From contig CAZZFF010000002.1 in the NCBI GenBank assembly GCA_964653485.1, positions 1 through 64,000 of the forward strand: a DNA stretch of 64,000 nt, written 5' to 3'. The stretch comes from CAVQND01 sp964653485. GTDB lineage: Bacteria > Verrucomicrobiota > Verrucomicrobiia > Limisphaerales > UBA8199. The first letter of the stretch is position 1, and every line of letters starts with the position of its first letter. Position numbers and translations under genes: made by a program. Positions 7,298 through 16,368 of this stretch are shown here, one piece after another. The notes beneath the pieces were generated by a model. The model was given only the letters and a program-made list of their open reading frames with translations. It was not told the origin of the DNA and did no database searches.

Positions 7298-8704
7298 ATG
7301 AGCACTCCATCCTCAAACTGGCATAAGCATTTCGCCGTCCTGACGGTCTTCACCCTCTGCGCGGCGCTCCAGGCCCACGCGCAGGGACGAGGCGGCGGCT
7401 TCGGCGGCAACTTCGGCGGCGGCGCCGCTGGCGGCCGCTCCTCCTCCACCACCAGTCCGTATCCCAGCAGCACGACCATCCCCGATGCCTACTTCTCGAT
7501 TGACCCGGAGACCCGCCGCGTCGTCACCATCGCCGACGAGGAAACCAGCGCCGCTCTCTCCCTCGTCATCTCGAACCTGGACCGACCCAAACCCCAAGTC
7601 CTCATCAATGTCGTCTTCCTGGAGGTCACCTACAACAATGCCTCCGACATCGGCATCGAAGGTGGCTGGGACAAGCAGATACAGAACAACGGTTCCGGCG
7701 TTACCACCACCGCCAGTGGCGCCAATGCCTTCGGCCTGTCGCCGCTCAACTCGGTCGTCGGCACCAACTTCAACGCCCTGGGCCAGCCCGTCTCCAGCTT
7801 CGCCCAAGCCGGCCCCATGACCTCCTCCGGCGCCGGCCTCTACCAAATTATGGGCCAGAACTACCAGGCAACCCTCCGCGCCATCGCCCAGGCCGGCAGC
7901 GTCAAGGTCCTCTCCAGACCCACCATCCTTGCCCGCAACAATCAGCCCGCCACCATTACCGTGGGCGAAGAAGTCCCATTGATCACCGGCGTCCGTTACG
8001 ACAACTACGGCAATGTCATCAACTCCATCCAATACCAAAACGTCGGCGTTATCTTGAACGTCACCCCGTTTATCACTTCCCAGGGTTTGGTCGAAATGAT
8101 CGTCGCCCCCACCATCTCCTCCATCGACCCCACTCTCTCCATCCCCATCTCCGCCACCGCCACGGCTCCCGTCATTGACGTGCGCGAAGCCAATACCGTC
8201 GCCGTCACACCGGACGGCGAGACCGTCATCATCGGCGGCTTGATGGAAGACGACAAGACCATGAACGTCATCAAAATCCCGTTCCTGGGCGACATCCCGC
8301 TCCTGGGCAACCTCTTCAGACGGACGCAGAAGAGCACCGCCAAGACCGAACTCATCATCTTCCTGACCCCTCACATCGCCCAAAACCCTTCGCAGCTTGT
8401 CGCCCTCTCCGAAAAGGAAAAGGAAAGGTCTAACGGGCCAAAGGCCTTCACCGACAAGGACCTCAACAGGTTCCTGGACACCCTGCCTCCTAAAGACCTG
8501 CATAAAGACGCTCACAAGAAGGCCCCCAAAGAAACCCCGAAGCCGGCGCCCAGGCCCGCTATCAGAATCACCGTGCCCCCGCCATCCCCCGCCACCGACG
8601 CCAGCGCCAACCCCGCCACGCCCCCCAAGGACACCGCGTCCCAGCCCGACGCTGCGACCGACAATAAATCCAAGCCCGTGACCTCCCCCAAAGACACTCA
8701 ATGA
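7298..8704 (+). CDS. Secretin channel-domain protein (GspD C-terminal half on its own)
   Basis: Outer-membrane channel part of the secretin, 468 residues with its own signal peptide (about 1-28, ending ALQAHA). A Gly/Ser-rich stretch to about 60 is followed by 'AYFSIDPETRRVVTIADEE', which reads as the second half of an N-domain. The secretin domain then runs from 'QVLINVVFLEVTYNNA' to 'IPFLGDIPLLGNLF' and 'TELIIFLTPHI', which are the diagnostic motifs near residues 320-365. The C-terminal 90 or so residues are Lys/Pro-rich and probably disordered. No pilotin-binding motif is obvious. The stop overlaps the sensor-kinase ATG by 4 bp. The family call is firm; the separation from its N-domains is unusual. 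Confidence 0.88.
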   Translation: MSTPSSNWHKHFAVLTVFTLCAALQAHAQGRGGGFGGNFGGGAAGGRSSSTTSPYPSSTTIPDAYFSIDPETRRVVTIADEETSAALSLVISNLDRPKPQVLINVVFLEVTYNNASDIGIEGGWDKQIQNNGSGVTTTASGANAFGLSPLNSVVGTNFNALGQPVSSFAQAGPMTSSGAGLYQIMGQNYQATLRAIAQAGSVKVLSRPTILARNNQPATITVGEEVPLITGVRYDNYGNVINSIQYQNVGVILNVTPFITSQGLVEMIVAPTISSIDPTLSIPISATATAPVIDVREANTVAVTPDGETVIIGGLMEDDKTMNVIKIPFLGDIPLLGNLFRRTQKSTAKTELIIFLTPHIAQNPSQLVALSEKEKERSNGPKAFTDKDLNRFLDTLPPKDLHKDAHKKAPKETPKPAPRPAIRITVPPPSPATDASANPATPPKDTASQPDAATDNKSKPVTSPKDTQ

Positions 8705-10260
8705 TCCCGGTGCGCCGCAACCTGTTTGTCTATGGCCTCCTTGCGGCCGTTTGGGCGCTCGTTGCGGCCTGGCAAGTCCAGGAGCATCGCCGGGTCGAGC
8801 ACTACGCCAGGGCCAACCTGCGGAACCGTTCGCAGGACATCGCGGACACGATGGGTTCTTTCATCCAGGGGCTGCAGTTCGAGGGGGCGGTGTTCAGTGA
8901 TCGGCTGCAACCGGTGCTCGATCGCCTGGCCGGCGTCCGCACCAACGAACTGACTCGGTCCGGCGAAGTCCTCTCGGTCTTGCTCCTCAACGCCACAAAC
9001 GACATCGTGGCCAAGGCGGGCAACCCCATCGAATTGGAGCAGAGCGACCTCCAAAACCAGGGCGAACACTGGGGCCGCCGGAGCCTGATTATCGCCTACG
9101 CGCTCCCGGGCGTCAGCGTGCGGCATGAAGGCGCAACCAATCCCGCTTCCCCCTTCCTCTTGGAGCCCCCCACCAACGGGATGCGCGGACGCTTCCCGCC
9201 CCGTCGAGACGAATCCAGGCCCGCACGCAACGCCTCCTCCAACGCCCTGGACCGAGCCGCCTTCGACGGGCCGCCGCCGGGCCCTCCCCCCGGGCCGCCC
9301 CCGGACCGTAGCGACCGCGAGGGTCGCCCTCGCGGCGATCTCAGACCCCGCCGGCCGTGGTTTCTCCGGGGCTTGACCGAGGCCGAATTCCAAGCCCTGA
9401 CCCAGAAACGCGAGATACACGGCCTCGTCCTGGCCATGTCCACCGCCACCTACCAGGCCGTTTGCGACCAGGACCTCCGCCTGCGCTTCTTCATCACGTT
9501 CTTTGCCGCCATCTCCGCGCTCGGCTCGGCCTTTGCCTGGCGCAACCTCGCCAACTCCTCGGAACTTCAAATCCGCCTCATACGCGCCAGCGAATTGAAC
9601 ACCCACCTCAAGGAGATGAACCTCGCCGCCGCCGGCCTTGCCCATGAAACCCGCAACCCGCTCAACATCATCCGCGGCATGGCCCAGATGCTCTCGAAAA
9701 TGCCAAACGCCGCCGCCGAAATTCAGGAGAAATCCCACGAGATTATCAACGAGGCCGACAAGGTCGCCGGGCAATTGAGCGAGTTTATCAATTACTCCCG
9801 CCCGCGCGAAGTGCGCCGCTCCAAAATCGTTCTCGGGTCGGTCATCAACGAGGTCATCCGGGCTTTGGGCTACGACCTCGAAGGAAAGAAAATCGATCTG
9901 CACGTCGTCGGTGAGTCCCTCAGCATCCAGGCCGACGACCAACTCCTTCGGCAAGCCCTCTTCAACCTCCTCCTCAACGCCATTCAGGCCGTCGAGACGG
10001 GTGGAGAAATCCAGATTGTCGCCTCGCGGCGCAACGCCGCCGAAGCGGTCCTTGAAATCCGCGACAACGGCCCCGGCGTTCCCGCCGAGAACCGCGGCGA
10101 AATCTTCAAGCCCTACTTCACTACCAATAAGACCGGCACCGGTCTGGGTCTGGCCGTCGTCCAGCAAATCGTGCTCGCCCACGGCTGGGAAATCGAATGC
10201 CTGCCCAATCTCCCCAAAGGCGCCCTCTTCCGCATCTCCCACCTCAAACTCGCCTCCTAA
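8701..10260 (+). CDS. NtrB/ZraS-like sensor histidine kinase
   Basis: Membrane sensor kinase of 519 residues. TM1 is at 7-27 and TM2 at about 262-282; between them is an extracytoplasmic sensor region that includes a Pro/Gly run near 190-202. HisKA carries the phospho-acceptor His315 in 'LAHETRNPLN'. The HATPase domain has the N box ('LFNLLLNAIQA'), G1 ('IRDNGPGVP'), the F box ('IFKPYFTTN') and G2 ('GTGLGLAVV'). The 'AHETRNPLN' context is typical of kinases that partner sigma-54 activators. It is translationally coupled to the secretin gene, so it may monitor or control the secretion system. No response regulator lies next to it. Confidence 0.85.
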   Translation: MIPVRRNLFVYGLLAAVWALVAAWQVQEHRRVEHYARANLRNRSQDIADTMGSFIQGLQFEGAVFSDRLQPVLDRLAGVRTNELTRSGEVLSVLLLNATNDIVAKAGNPIELEQSDLQNQGEHWGRRSLIIAYALPGVSVRHEGATNPASPFLLEPPTNGMRGRFPPRRDESRPARNASSNALDRAAFDGPPPGPPPGPPPDRSDREGRPRGDLRPRRPWFLRGLTEAEFQALTQKREIHGLVLAMSTATYQAVCDQDLRLRFFITFFAAISALGSAFAWRNLANSSELQIRLIRASELNTHLKEMNLAAAGLAHETRNPLNIIRGMAQMLSKMPNAAAEIQEKSHEIINEADKVAGQLSEFINYSRPREVRRSKIVLGSVINEVIRALGYDLEGKKIDLHVVGESLSIQADDQLLRQALFNLLLNAIQAVETGGEIQIVASRRNAAEAVLEIRDNGPGVPAENRGEIFKPYFTTNKTGTGLGLAVVQQIVLAHGWEIECLPNLPKGALFRISHLKLAS

Positions 10261-10582
10261 CCGGTTGTCCGGTGGACAAGGCGGGCTCTTCGAGTGCGGT
10301 GGCAAGCGAAGCGCGACACCGCTTCGGCTCGGGCAGCGCCTGGCGTGTTGGATGTCTCGCCCGGCCGAAACCCCGACTCGTCGGGACGCTTCGCTCTGCC
10401 GGCGCGGTCCACAATGGCCTTCCGGAGACGGCTCGGCAAACCCAGTCCACCACGCTGCCCGCGTCTATGGATGGCGCAAAATAAGCTTGCAACCCCAAGG
10501 CCCCTAGTGTTCATTTGGCCCACAATGGCAACGAGGTTTGCGTTCCCTGCGGGGATAACCGCCTGAATGCCCTTCAGAAACT
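10261..10582. other. Intergenic region, no gene seen
   Basis: GC-rich gap of 322 bp between the kinase and enolase. The short frames inside it do not resemble proteins and there is no clear terminator. The only structure is a few short palindromes, such as CCGACTCGTCGG near 10373. Confidence 0.5.
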
Positions 10583-11887
10583 ATGAATAACATCCAACAG
10601 ATTAGCTCACTTGAAATCCTGGACTCGCGTGGAAACCCGACCGTGTCGGTCACAGTCACCCTGGCCAACGGCCTGACTGCCTCCGCCGGCGTGCCTTCCG
10701 GCGCCTCGACCGGTATCCGCGAGGCTGTCGAACTGCGGGACAAGGACCCCAAACGCTACGGCGGCAAGGGCGTCCTCCAGGCAGTGGAAAACGTGAACCG
10801 GATCATCGCGCCAAAGATCAAGGGCAAGTCCCCCCACGCCCAAAAGGAAATCGATGACCTCCTATGCGAACTCGACGGCACCGACACCAAGTCCAAGCTC
10901 GGCGCCAACGCCATTCTCGGCGTCTCGATGGCCGCCTGCCGCGTCGCCGCCATGGATGCCGGACTCCCGCTTTATGAACATATCCGGAAACTGCACGGCG
11001 CTCCCGCCCGCGCCCCGTACGTGTTGCCCGCCCCGATGATGAATGTGGTGAACGGCGGCGCCCACGCGACCAACAACGTCGATTTCCAGGAGTTCATGCT
11101 CTTTCCCATTGGGGCGCCGTCCTTTGCCGAGGCCCTCCGCTACGGCGCCGAGACCTTCCACACGCTCAAGAAGCTCTTGCAAAAGCGCGGCCTGGTCACC
11201 GCCGTTGGCGACGAGGGCGGGTTCGCGCCGAACCTGAAAACCAACGCCGAAGCCGTCGAGGTCATCGTCGAGGCCATTCAAGCCGCCGGCTACAAGCCCG
11301 GAGAACAAATTGCCATCGCCCTCGACCCCGCTGCCAGCGAGTTCTATGACGACGGCGCCTACGTGTTCAAAAAATCCGACAAATCCCGCAAATCGCCCGC
11401 TCAGATGGTCGAACTCTACGCCGATTGGGTCAAACGCTACCCCATCGCCTCCCTCGAAGACGGCATGGGCGAAGAAGACCGCGAGGGCTGGCTCGCCATT
11501 ACCAAGGCCCTCGGCGCCAAACTCCAACTCGTCGGGGACGACGTCTTCGTCACCAACCCGAAAATCTTCGCCGAGGGCATCAAAGACGGCCTCGCCAATG
11601 CCATCCTAATCAAACTCAACCAGATTGGCACCGTCTCCGAAACCCTCGAGACAGTCGCTATGGCCCAAAAGGCCGGCTACGCCGCCGTCATCTCCCATCG
11701 TTCCGGTGAAACCGAGGACGCCTTCATCGCCGATTTTGCCGTCGGCACCGGCGCCGGCCAGATCAAGACCGGCTCCGCCTGCCGCTCCGAACGCATTGCC
11801 AAATACAACCGCCTTCTCGCCATCGAGCGCGAGGTGGGCAAGAAAGCCCAGTACGGCGGCGCCACATTCCGCGCTCGCAAGAAGTAA
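10583..11887 (+). CDS. eno: Enolase
   Basis: Converts 2-phosphoglycerate to phosphoenolpyruvate in glycolysis. At 434 residues it is the normal length. The N-terminus has 'EILDSRGNPTVSV', the substrate loop has 'SGASTG', and 'NGGAHATNNVDFQEFM', 'GDEGGFAPNL', 'EDGMGEEDREGW', 'GDDVFVTNPK', 'LIKLNQIGTVSET' and 'SHRSGETEDAFIADFAVG' cover the catalytic acids, the metal ligands and the family signature. It stands alone after a 322-bp gap, so it likely has its own promoter. Confidence 0.97.
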   Translation: MNNIQQISSLEILDSRGNPTVSVTVTLANGLTASAGVPSGASTGIREAVELRDKDPKRYGGKGVLQAVENVNRIIAPKIKGKSPHAQKEIDDLLCELDGTDTKSKLGANAILGVSMAACRVAAMDAGLPLYEHIRKLHGAPARAPYVLPAPMMNVVNGGAHATNNVDFQEFMLFPIGAPSFAEALRYGAETFHTLKKLLQKRGLVTAVGDEGGFAPNLKTNAEAVEVIVEAIQAAGYKPGEQIAIALDPAASEFYDDGAYVFKKSDKSRKSPAQMVELYADWVKRYPIASLEDGMGEEDREGWLAITKALGAKLQLVGDDVFVTNPKIFAEGIKDGLANAILIKLNQIGTVSETLETVAMAQKAGYAAVISHRSGETEDAFIADFAVGTGAGQIKTGSACRSERIAKYNRLLAIEREVGKKAQYGGATFRARKK

Positions 11888-11912
11888 CCGCCGGGTTTGC
11901 ATCGCGTCCGTA

Positions 11913-13211
11913 ATGTTGGCGCCACAGAACCTGGAGCTTGAGTCCGCGCCGCGGCCTGACGCCGGCGCGGACCTGAAGGCGTCCCTCGCCGGGCAGTTGG
12001 TCTCCTTCAGGGAGTTCGGGAAGACCACGCGGATACTTGAGACACCCGCAACGAGCTTTGATGGCAAGCCGGTGCGGGTGCCCACTTACGTCAATGAGTT
12101 CTGGACCTCCAGACAGAGAGCGGCCAACAGGCTCCACGAAGTCTCCTACCGGGCCTGCTTCAAGCCCCAGCTACCGAGGTTCTTCATCGAGCGTCTGACG
12201 GAACCGGGTGAATCCGTTTACGACCCGTTCATGGGACGCGGCACCACCCTCGTCGAGGCCGCCCTGCTGGGCCGCGTCCCCTGTGGTTGCGACATCAATC
12301 CCCTGAGCGTCGTGCTCACCCGCCCCAGGCTCGCCCCGCCGCAGCTTGACCAGATTGTGCGGCGGTTAAGGGACATCGATTATTCCGTCGCCGGGGAGCT
12401 GCCGGAGGAGTTGCTGGTCTTCTACCATCGGGACACCCTGCGCGAGATTTGCGCCCTCCGGTGCTATCTCATTCACCGGATGGCGGCCGGCACGAACGAT
12501 TCGGTGGACGACTGGATCAGGATGGTCGCCGTAAACCGGCTGACCGGGCACTCACCGGGGTTTTTCTCCGTTTACACACTCCCGCCCAACCAGGCGGTCT
12601 CGCTCAAGGCGCAACGGAAGATCAACAAGACCCGCAGCCAGACGCCGCCTCGGAGGAACATCGCCGAACTCATCGCCCGGAAAAGCCGGCGCCTGCTCGC
12701 CGGGTGTGACGCCGGCGTGAGGCGCTCTCTCTCAGCCGTTTGCGGCCAGGCCCGCCTGCTCACCCAACATTCGGGCTGTATCCCCGAGATCAAATCCAGC
12801 AGCGTCTCGCTGGTCGTGACCTCGCCGCCCTTCCTGGATGTCGTGGACTACGCGGGCGATAACTGGCTGCGCTGTTGGTTCATCGCGCTTGACCCCGCGT
12901 CGGTGAGGCTGACCGTTCCCAACAAACTGGAGGACTGGCAGCGCGCCATGACCGAGGTGTTCATCGAGTTGGCCCGCATCCTCCGGCCCGGCGGCCACGT
13001 GGCCTTCGAGGTCGGCGAGGTTCGCGCAGGCAAGGTCAGGCTCGAAGAAGCGGTCGTGCCTTGCGGCATCGAGGCGGGGCTGCGGCCGCTCCTGGTCCTG
13101 ATCAACGACCAGAAGTTCACAAAAACCGCCAACTGCTGGGGGGTGGACAACAACGCCAAGGGCACGAATACCAACCGCATCGTGGTCTTTCGGAGAACGA
13201 GTCCGCGCTGA
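11913..13211 (+). CDS. Amino-group DNA methyltransferase-like protein (orphan)
   Basis: Probably an S-adenosylmethionine-dependent N4-cytosine or N6-adenine DNA methyltransferase. The SAM-binding motif I is 'DPFMGRGTT' (residues 104-112), followed by 'GCDINPLS', and the catalytic motif IV is 'TSPPF' (303-307). The motif order I then IV, with a 190-residue gap, is not the usual beta-class order (IV then I) of TSPPY enzymes. 'ILRPGGHVAFEVGEVR' after motif IV is the usual 'L+pGG' strand. The ATG at 11913 was chosen because the frame upstream is antisense or shadow to enolase. No restriction gene is adjacent. A methyltransferase acting on RNA remains possible. Confidence 0.65.
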   Translation: MLAPQNLELESAPRPDAGADLKASLAGQLVSFREFGKTTRILETPATSFDGKPVRVPTYVNEFWTSRQRAANRLHEVSYRACFKPQLPRFFIERLTEPGESVYDPFMGRGTTLVEAALLGRVPCGCDINPLSVVLTRPRLAPPQLDQIVRRLRDIDYSVAGELPEELLVFYHRDTLREICALRCYLIHRMAAGTNDSVDDWIRMVAVNRLTGHSPGFFSVYTLPPNQAVSLKAQRKINKTRSQTPPRRNIAELIARKSRRLLAGCDAGVRRSLSAVCGQARLLTQHSGCIPEIKSSSVSLVVTSPPFLDVVDYAGDNWLRCWFIALDPASVRLTVPNKLEDWQRAMTEVFIELARILRPGGHVAFEVGEVRAGKVRLEEAVVPCGIEAGLRPLLVLINDQKFTKTANCWGVDNNAKGTNTNRIVVFRRTSPR

Positions 13212-13226
13212 GAGACCACGGCACGC

Positions 13227-14033
13227 ATGCTTTACGACGCACACAACCACTTGCAGGATGCACGGCTGGCGCCTCATCTTGACGCCGTGCTGGCGGCGCT
13301 CCGGCGGGAAGGGGTCGCCAGGATGGTCGTCGACGGTTCTTGTGAACAGGATTGGCCGGCGGTGGTGGCCCTGGCGCGCCGGTGCCCGGAGGTCATTCCC
13401 TCCTTTGGCTGTCATCCCTGGTACGTGAAGGAACGATCGCCCAACTGGCAGCAGGCGCTCATCGGCTGCCTGGACGCTCTCCCCTCGGCTGTTGGCGAGA
13501 TCGGCTTGGACCACTGGATTCGAGACTACGATGCCGAACAGCAGGAAGCGGTGTTCGCCTGGCAGTTGCGCCTGGCGGCCGAGCGGAACCTGCCGGCGAG
13601 CATTCATTGTCTCCAAGCCTGGGGCAGGCTGCTGGAGTTGCTGCGCGCGGGGCCTCTGCCTCGCTGCGGTTTCGTGCTGCACTCCTACGGCGGCCCGCTC
13701 GAGATAATTGACCCGCTCGCCGAGTTGGGGGCCTATTTCTCCCTTCCAGGGTACTTCGCCAACCAGCGCAAGACCCGCCAGCGCGAGGCCTTCCTGCACG
13801 TGCCGCCGGACCGTTTGCTCATCGAGACCGACGCCCCGGACCAGTTCCTGCCCGAATCGCTGGTGCAATACCCGCTGGCCGACCCCCGGTCCGGCAGGGC
13901 CCTCAATCATCCCGCCAATCTTGCCGCGGTCTATCGCTTCGCCGCCGGATTGTTCCAGGAGCCGCTTGAGACCCTGGCGCGGCGCGTCGAGGAGAATTTT
14001 CTAAGGTTGTTCGGAGCTGTGGGAACCCGATGA
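13227..14033 (+). CDS. TatD-family metal-dependent hydrolase
   Basis: TIM-barrel hydrolase of the TatD DNase group, 268 residues. The metal ligands are visible as 'DAHNHLQD' at the N-terminus, 'GEIGLDHW' mid-protein, 'SIHCLQAW', 'VLHSYGG' and 'LLIETDAPDQ' near the C-terminus. It follows the methyltransferase by 15 bp and may be co-transcribed. Its 3' end overlaps the convergent tcdA gene by 33 bp. The substrate cannot be read from sequence; TatD proteins have 3'-exonuclease activity in E. coli. Confidence 0.85.
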   Translation: MLYDAHNHLQDARLAPHLDAVLAALRREGVARMVVDGSCEQDWPAVVALARRCPEVIPSFGCHPWYVKERSPNWQQALIGCLDALPSAVGEIGLDHWIRDYDAEQQEAVFAWQLRLAAERNLPASIHCLQAWGRLLELLRAGPLPRCGFVLHSYGGPLEIIDPLAELGAYFSLPGYFANQRKTRQREAFLHVPPDRLLIETDAPDQFLPESLVQYPLADPRSGRALNHPANLAAVYRFAAGLFQEPLETLARRVEENFLRLFGAVGTR

Positions 14034-14846
14034 ATCCCGCGCAACCTCCGCGTGGTCCGGAGGAACGCCCAACCCGCCCCCGGCGGCAATCTGCCGCACG
14101 AGGCTCCCGGCGGCGACAAGGCCGAATGTGCCCGTCACGAAACAGGCCGTCCCAAGGCCGCTCCCGCAATCCAACCGCCAGTCCGGCGCCTTGCACCGGG
14201 TCGCGCTGACCGCCCCATCTTCTTTAGGATAAACCGCCTGCTCCCGCGACAGGACGCACCGCACCCCGAAGGGCCGGTCACCGCGCGGGAAGTCATAACG
14301 CCGGCGCAAGGTCCTCCGGACCTGCACCAACAAACGGTCATGGCTGGAAAAGGCCAGGTCCACGACCTCAATTGCCGTCGGGTCCCGCCGCCCCCCGGCG
14401 CCCCCGGTCGTCACCACGGGAATGCCCCGTTCCCGGCACAGCGCGATGAGCAGACTCTTGAGCGAGGGACTATCGATGGCATCCACCACTCCGTCGAATC
14501 GAGTCTGGAGAATCTCCCGGGCGTTCGACTTGAGGAAGAACGCCTGCTGAGGATGCACCGCGCATTCCGGGTTGATCGCCAGCACCCGGCGCGCCACCAC
14601 CTCCACCTTGGGCCGGCCCAACTCGCCCTCCAAGGCATGAAGCTGGCGGTTGACGTTGGTGATGCACACGTCATCCAAATCCAGGAGCGTCAGTGCGCCC
14701 ACCCCGGACCGGGCCAGGGCTTCCACTGCCCACGAGCCCACCCCGCCAAGCCCCACCACGCACACGTGCGCGCGCCGCAGCCGCGCCAGACCGTCCGAAG
14801 TCAACAAACGCCCCACCCCGCCAAAGCGGGCATCATAGCGATTCAT
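14001..14846 (-). CDS. tcdA: tRNA threonylcarbamoyladenosine dehydratase
   Basis: E1/MoeB/ThiF-fold enzyme that cyclises t6A37 of tRNA to ct6A with ATP. The N-terminus 'RYDARFGGVGRLL' and the nucleotide-binding 'VCVVGLGGVGSWAVEALAR', followed by 'LLDLDDVCITNVNRQLHAL', closely follow E. coli TcdA. 'VVDAIDSPSLK' and 'GGAGGRRDPT' continue the family pattern. The length of 281 is normal. The last residues, rich in Ser and His, extend past the conserved part into the end of the convergent tatD gene. Confidence 0.88.
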   Translation of the reverse strand: MNRYDARFGGVGRLLTSDGLARLRRAHVCVVGLGGVGSWAVEALARSGVGALTLLDLDDVCITNVNRQLHALEGELGRPKVEVVARRVLAINPECAVHPQQAFFLKSNAREILQTRFDGVVDAIDSPSLKSLLIALCRERGIPVVTTGGAGGRRDPTAIEVVDLAFSSHDRLLVQVRRTLRRRYDFPRGDRPFGVRCVLSREQAVYPKEDGAVSATRCKAPDWRLDCGSGLGTACFVTGTFGLVAAGSLVRQIAAGGGLGVPPDHAEVARDSSGSHSSEQP

Positions 14847-15039
14847 CGGCTGATGTTATATCCGCCCCGAACACGACTTGCCAAGCCGACAACCATGCCT
14901 TGACATCGCGGGCATCCCATTGATAGCTTCTTCCATGACCCCAGCGGCCCGCAAGGGCACGGCGTGAATCCCTGCTGTGCCGGCGTGCTCAGCAATGAGC
15001 CGGACTTCGCGTTCCCGCCGGGGACCGACGCAAGAGTCT

Positions 15040-16368
15040 ATGGACTTCGACAGAACCCGGCGCGCGACCGCTGCCCGAGGACTTCTCCTCGGCGGGCTGG
15101 GGCTGCTTCTTGGTTTCCCGTCCAGCTTGGCGGCCGGGACCAACTCCCTGCCGGAGTTTCGAGCGGAGGCCGCGCGCGAGTATCTTTCGGCGGCCGCTCG
15201 GCAGGGCCTGGCCGAGGCGGGCACGAACGCCGAGTCGTGTTTCATCCAGGCGCGGCTCCAGAACAACCTCGGCCACTCGGACGAGGCCGAGAGGTTCGCG
15301 CGGCAGGCCCTGACCTTGGCCCCGGCCCGCGCGGAGATCGAAGTGTTCCTGGGCAGCTTGCTCATTCACCAGGACCGAATGGACGAGGCGGCGGCCAGCC
15401 TGCGGCGGGCGGTGGCGACCGATGAAAAGGTCGAGGGCGGCCAACGCCTTCTGGGGATGATCCTCGAGCGACTGGGCGACCCAAAGGGCGCGGAAGCCGC
15501 TTTTACGGCGGCCATCGGGCAACGGCCCGGCGATGCCATAGCCAGGCTTTTTCTCGGGCGATTGCTCCTGGACCAGGGCCGCGCCAGCGAAGCCGTTGCG
15601 CATCTCGAAGCCGCCTGCCGCCTCGACCCCGATTCGAGCAACAACCGCTACGTCCTCTACCAGGCTCAGACTCGAGCCGGGGATGCCGAGGGCGCCCGTC
15701 GATCCCTCGACGCGCTTCATCAACTCAAGACCAAAGAAAAGTCCCCAATGGAGGCCACGGACGACGGACAGACTGACGGGCCGAAGATGCGGGGCTACGC
15801 GGCGGCATTCCACAACGACATGGCCAATCTGTTGCAGCGGCAAGGGCAAACCGCGCTCGCCGAAGCCCATTTGCGCGAGGCGATCGCCGTTGCCCCCGAT
15901 CAACCCCTGGCCCGCGGACGATTGGCCGCACTCTGCACGCACACCGGGCGATTGGCCGAGGCTAAGGACCTGTTGGCAACCCTGGCGCGGGTGCAGCCAA
16001 ACGAGCCGAGCTTCGGTGTGAACCTCGCGACGGTCCTTCTCCAGCTCAAAGACTACGATGCCGCGGTCGGCGAATTGGAGCGGATTCTCCACCTCGACCC
16101 CAACCAGCCCGAAGCCCTCAACAATTTGGCTCGCGCCTACTTGGGCGCGCGCCGCCAACTCCCCGAGGCGATGGTCTTGTGCCAGCGCCTGGTTGCCGGC
16201 CAGCCCACCGCCGCCAACTTCGATCTGCTGGGCTGGGCCTTCTATGCCAATGGACGGACCAACGAGGCGCTGGAGGCCTCCAGCCAGGCGGTTCAACTCG
16301 ACCCGGACAATCCGGTCTTCCGCGAACGCCATCGCCGGCTCGAACAGGTGGCGGGAACTCATCCGTAA
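15040..16368 (+). CDS. Exported tetratricopeptide-repeat protein
   Basis: Protein of 442 residues with a twin-Arg or Sec-like leader (RRATAARGLLLGGLGLLLG) and roughly eight to ten TPR units, for example 'AESCFIQARLQNNLGHSDEA', 'FLGSLLIHQDRMDEAAASL' and 'LNNLARAYLGARRQLPEAM'. The repeats suggest a protein-binding scaffold in the periplasm. The ATG at 15040 is preferred over one at 14977 because it gives a normal leader. The stop overlaps the ATG of the ASPIC protein (TAATG), so the two are almost certainly made together; TPR-CRTAC1 pairs are common in Verrucomicrobia and Planctomycetes. Confidence 0.8.
   Translation: MDFDRTRRATAARGLLLGGLGLLLGFPSSLAAGTNSLPEFRAEAAREYLSAAARQGLAEAGTNAESCFIQARLQNNLGHSDEAERFARQALTLAPARAEIEVFLGSLLIHQDRMDEAAASLRRAVATDEKVEGGQRLLGMILERLGDPKGAEAAFTAAIGQRPGDAIARLFLGRLLLDQGRASEAVAHLEAACRLDPDSSNNRYVLYQAQTRAGDAEGARRSLDALHQLKTKEKSPMEATDDGQTDGPKMRGYAAAFHNDMANLLQRQGQTALAEAHLREAIAVAPDQPLARGRLAALCTHTGRLAEAKDLLATLARVQPNEPSFGVNLATVLLQLKDYDAAVGELERILHLDPNQPEALNNLARAYLGARRQLPEAMVLCQRLVAGQPTAANFDLLGWAFYANGRTNEALEASSQAVQLDPDNPVFRERHRRLEQVAGTHP

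Noticed and set aside
8698..10305. 535-residue minus-strand frame opposite the sensor kinase
   Set aside because: Shadow frame; the plus-strand kinase has all catalytic boxes.
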